Of a stretch of DNA of 64,000 bases, positions 61,932 through 64,000 are shown one piece after another (position 1 is the stretch's first letter; each line of letters begins with the position of its first letter). The stretch is from Telmatospirillum siberiense (lineage in GTDB: Bacteria; Pseudomonadota; Alphaproteobacteria; Rhodospirillales; Magnetospirillaceae). Made by a program: the position numbers and the translations under genes. The notes under the pieces are model-generated. The model was not told the origin of the DNA, searched no databases, and saw only the letters and a program-made list of their open reading frames with translations. The DNA lies in assembly GCF_002845745.1 (NCBI RefSeq), contig NZ_PIUM01000025.1, positions 36,467 to 100,466 on the forward strand. The letters run 5' to 3'.

Positions 61932-62564
61932 TCAGTCCTGCCAGTGGGAACCGCGGATGACGCTACAAAAATTGCCGCGATGAAAGTGCTGCTCCTTGTC
62001 GGCAAGGACATCGGCCTTGACGTTGCCGAAGGTCGTTTCCGGCTTGTGCTTTATGCCATCGTAGAAGGCCTGGATGATGTCCTCCTTGAAATGCTGCGTC
62101 CGGGGATAGGCCTGCACCACCGCCTCGCGCTCGGCATCAGAATAGTCGTGATAGGTCAGGCCGAGCACGTCCATCTCGACGCCCGCCGTCACCAGCGCGA
62201 CCACCGGATGCATATGTTGCGGGATTCCGGGCGTCGTGTGCAACGCGATCGCTGTCCATACCGTGTCGACGTCGGCCTGGGCGATGCCGTGACGCTTCAG
62301 GAAATCCCGCGCCGCATTGGCACCGTCCACCTCGAAGCGTTCGTCGGCGCTGCTATGAGCCTTAGTCAAGCCCATGTCGTGGAACATCGCCCCCGTGTAA
62401 AGCAACTCCGAATCGAAGGTCAGGCCGCGATGCCCGCCGGCCAATGCGCCGAACAGATAGACCCGGCTCGAATGGTTGAACAACAACTCGGATTCCGTGT
62501 CGCGGACGAGTTCGGTAACTTCGCGGGCAAGCCTGCTGTCGGGAATTTTGATGGCGTTGGTCAT
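61932..62564 (-). CDS. HD-domain hydrolase, cyanamide-hydratase-like (copy 4)
   Basis: 210 residues from MTNAIK, with AGGAGAC in front. IPDSRLAREVTELVRDTE, LLFNHSSRVYLFGALAGG (first His), YTGAMFHDMGLTKAH (HD pair), FEVDGANAARDFL, TAIALHTTPGIPQHM. Divergent from the GlxA gene at 62661 with ~96 bp between; no 34-bp element seen there, so it may be controlled separately. Confidence 0.82.
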   Translation of the reverse strand: MTNAIKIPDSRLAREVTELVRDTESELLFNHSSRVYLFGALAGGHRGLTFDSELLYTGAMFHDMGLTKAHSSADERFEVDGANAARDFLKRHGIAQADVDTVWTAIALHTTPGIPQHMHPVVALVTAGVEMDVLGLTYHDYSDAEREAVVQAYPRTQHFKEDIIQAFYDGIKHKPETTFGNVKADVLADKEQHFHRGNFCSVIRGSHWQD

Positions 62565-62660
62565 GTTTCGTCTCCTTGATTGCGGCTTCTCCAAAGCTAG
62601 GCAATCGTCGCTTCGTCCTCTATAGTCGTGTTACGATGAAAATGGACATTTGACCCGACA

Positions 62661-63659
62661 ATGAGACACGCCTCCGGGAAACGCGCAACCACCCCCAGGA
62701 CCATCGCCATCCTTGCCTTGCCCGGCGTGCAGATGCTCGACGTCGCGGGCCCGCTCGATGTCTTTGCCGAAGCCAACGTCCAATCGGGTCAAAAGGCCTA
62801 TGTCCCCCGCGTCGTCGCGACGGCCGAAGGCCCGATCGTCAGTTCCTCCGGCCTGCGCCTCCTGTCCGACGAGATTATCGGGTTCGATAGGCCTGCCGTC
62901 TTCGACACCCTTTTGATCGCGGGAGCGCCCCATCTCGGCGACGTGCCCGCAGACCCGCGCATCATCGACTGGCTTCGTACGAACGCGCCGAAAAGCCGCC
63001 GGTTCGGCTCGGTGTGCAGCGGCGCCATGCTGCTGGCCGCCACCGGCCTCGTTGATGGGCGGCGCATCACCACCCATTGGGCGGTCGCCGAGCACCTCGC
63101 CCAAGCTTTTCCCGAGGTTCGCATCGAGGTCGATGCGCTCCACGCCCGCGATGGACCGGTGCGAACGGCCGCGGGTGTTACCGCCGGCCTCGACCTGGCC
63201 CTCGCGCTGGTCGAAGAGGATCTTGGCCACGACATCGCCAAAAAAGTTGCATCGCAACTCGTGATGTTCTTCAAGCGACCGGGCGGCCAGCTTCAGTTCA
63301 GTCGACGTGGCGAGGCCAATCCCGTCGGCCGTTCGGCGCTTCAAGAAATCCAGCGCTGGGTGATCGCCAATCCGGGCATCGATACCAGCTTGGCAGCGCT
63401 TGCCGCGCGCGCCGGCCTCAGCCCCCGCCATTTGGCGCGGTTGTTCCGCCAGGAAATCGGTATGACACCCACCGCCTGGGTGGAAAACGTCCGCATCGAC
63501 ACCGCGCGGCGGATGCTTGAAGCCGGCGAGCGCCCTAAACAGACCGCCGCCGCTTGCGGCTTCGGCGATATCGACACATTCCGCCGAGCCTTTCAACGCC
63601 GGACCGGCGTCACGCCCGCCGAATATCGTCGCCGTTACGAACGGGTAAGCTCGGATTGA
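62661..63659 (+). CDS. GlxA-family regulator (DJ-1 domain plus AraC HTH)
   Basis: 332 residues. DJ-1-like half (IAILALPGVQMLDVAGPLDV, FGSVCSGAMLLAATGLVDG with Cys) and AraC half (LAALAARAGLSPRHLARLF, FGDIDTFRRAFQRRTGVTPA, EYRRRY). Divergent to HD copy 4, its presumed target. It is a paralogue of the protein at 49470 but clearly diverged. Confidence 0.9.
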   Translation: MRHASGKRATTPRTIAILALPGVQMLDVAGPLDVFAEANVQSGQKAYVPRVVATAEGPIVSSSGLRLLSDEIIGFDRPAVFDTLLIAGAPHLGDVPADPRIIDWLRTNAPKSRRFGSVCSGAMLLAATGLVDGRRITTHWAVAEHLAQAFPEVRIEVDALHARDGPVRTAAGVTAGLDLALALVEEDLGHDIAKKVASQLVMFFKRPGGQLQFSRRGEANPVGRSALQEIQRWVIANPGIDTSLAALAARAGLSPRHLARLFRQEIGMTPTAWVENVRIDTARRMLEAGERPKQTAAACGFGDIDTFRRAFQRRTGVTPAEYRRRYERVSSD

Positions 63660-63673
63660 CGAATAGCGAGCGT

Positions 63674-63690
63674 TTCGGCAGCCTGCCGAA
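63674..63690. terminator. hairpin after the GlxA gene
   Basis: TTCGGCAG-C-CTGCCGAA, a perfect 8-bp palindrome 14 bp after the stop codon. No T-run follows, so factor-independent termination is doubtful. Confidence 0.3.
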
Positions 63691-63846
63691 GGATTCGATG
63701 CTGCGCCGCGATGACGGTTCATCGTCAATATTTTTCTATCCTGAAAATCGGTCTCATCGCGACAAGCCATCTACGCCGTGACGCGCCAGACTTTTCTCCC
63801 TGATGATTCCGATATGATTCCGGACCGGGTATTGCAGACGCAAAAA

Positions 63847-63866
63847 AGCCCGCCAATTGGCGGGCT
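63847..63866 (-). terminator. rho-independent terminator of tRNA-fMet
   Basis: AGCCCGCCAATTGGCGGGCT perfect palindrome; on the minus strand it is followed by six T. It lies 26 bp beyond the tRNA 3' end and ends its transcript. Confidence 0.85.
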
Positions 63867-63892
63867 AATTCGTTGATATTTCTATAGAATTT

Positions 63893-63969
<77 letters not shown>

Positions 63970-64000
63970 GAAGTTGGGTGGTTGTTTAGATTTGTTATCG

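Overview
The window is high-GC DNA from an alphaproteobacterium. The initiator tRNA at the right edge has an alphaproteobacterial look, and the conjugation module belongs to the rlxS/trb family of integrative and conjugative elements (ICEs) known from Mesorhizobium, Azospirillum and their relatives. Rhodospirillales would fit but cannot be proved from the sequence. Nearly everything here looks like accessory DNA: an ICE core followed by mosaic cargo with many gene fragments.

Layout. (1) Positions 2-4948 hold three co-directional genes: an SF1 helicase with a DUF2726 nuclease-like tail (cut by the window start), an ApeA-like HEPN protein and an HNH endonuclease. They may form an anti-phage island. 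(2) Positions 5424-13765 hold the ICE control, replication and processing genes: an XRE regulator, a small ICE protein, a DUF6499-DUF2285 excision activator split by an apparent programmed +1 frameshift (fseA-like), an RdfS-like excisionase, repA with internal iterons, parA, DUF2840, the TraF peptidase, DUF736, a lytic transglycosylase and the relaxase RlxS. (3) Positions 14027-18528 are an insertion between rlxS and traG: an ORFan, two membrane proteins, HU, a MucR/Ros-like regulator and a PemK/Phd toxin-antitoxin pair. (4) Positions 18690-30937 hold traG, a CopG-like gene, a small conserved gene, trbBCDEJLFGI and DUF2274: coupling protein and mating channel in one tightly overlapping operon. 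It is closed by a convergent LysR gene.

(5) Positions 31899-42964 carry an EmrAB-type efflux operon (outer-membrane lipoprotein, membrane fusion protein, DHA2 pump, siderophore-interacting protein, universal stress protein) and its LysR regulator. A second siderophore-interacting gene and a divergent MFS/aldolase/isochorismatase operon lie alongside. The same 17-bp element, ATTTC-N7-GAAAT, precedes three of these transcription units. (6) Positions 43024-49022 carry AraC, SDR, NmrA, NTF2-like, SDR and MarR genes. They are followed by a second, truncated copy of the DUF2274-LysR boundary, the scar of another trb operon end.

(7) Positions 49125-63659 are the most unusual part. Four intact HD-domain proteins of the cyanamide-hydratase type (plus one fragment) sit with two GlxA-type regulators (plus one fragment), an isonitrile-hydratase-like DJ-1 protein, a beta-carbonic-anhydrase-like protein, two alpha/beta hydrolases, an NTF2-like protein, a DUF2182/DUF1326 pair, a polyferredoxin and a CcdC-like protein. 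A 34-bp element recurs upstream of four transcription units here and in diverged form at a GlxA gene, so I infer a regulon. Its chemistry (small C-N compounds such as nitriles, isonitriles or cyanamide) is a hypothesis from family membership. (8) The right end holds an IS21 fragment, a decayed tRNA-fMet-like stretch, an integrase fragment and an intact tRNA-fMet, and looks like an integration hotspot. No integrase intact enough to move the ICE, no CRISPR array and no rRNA were seen.
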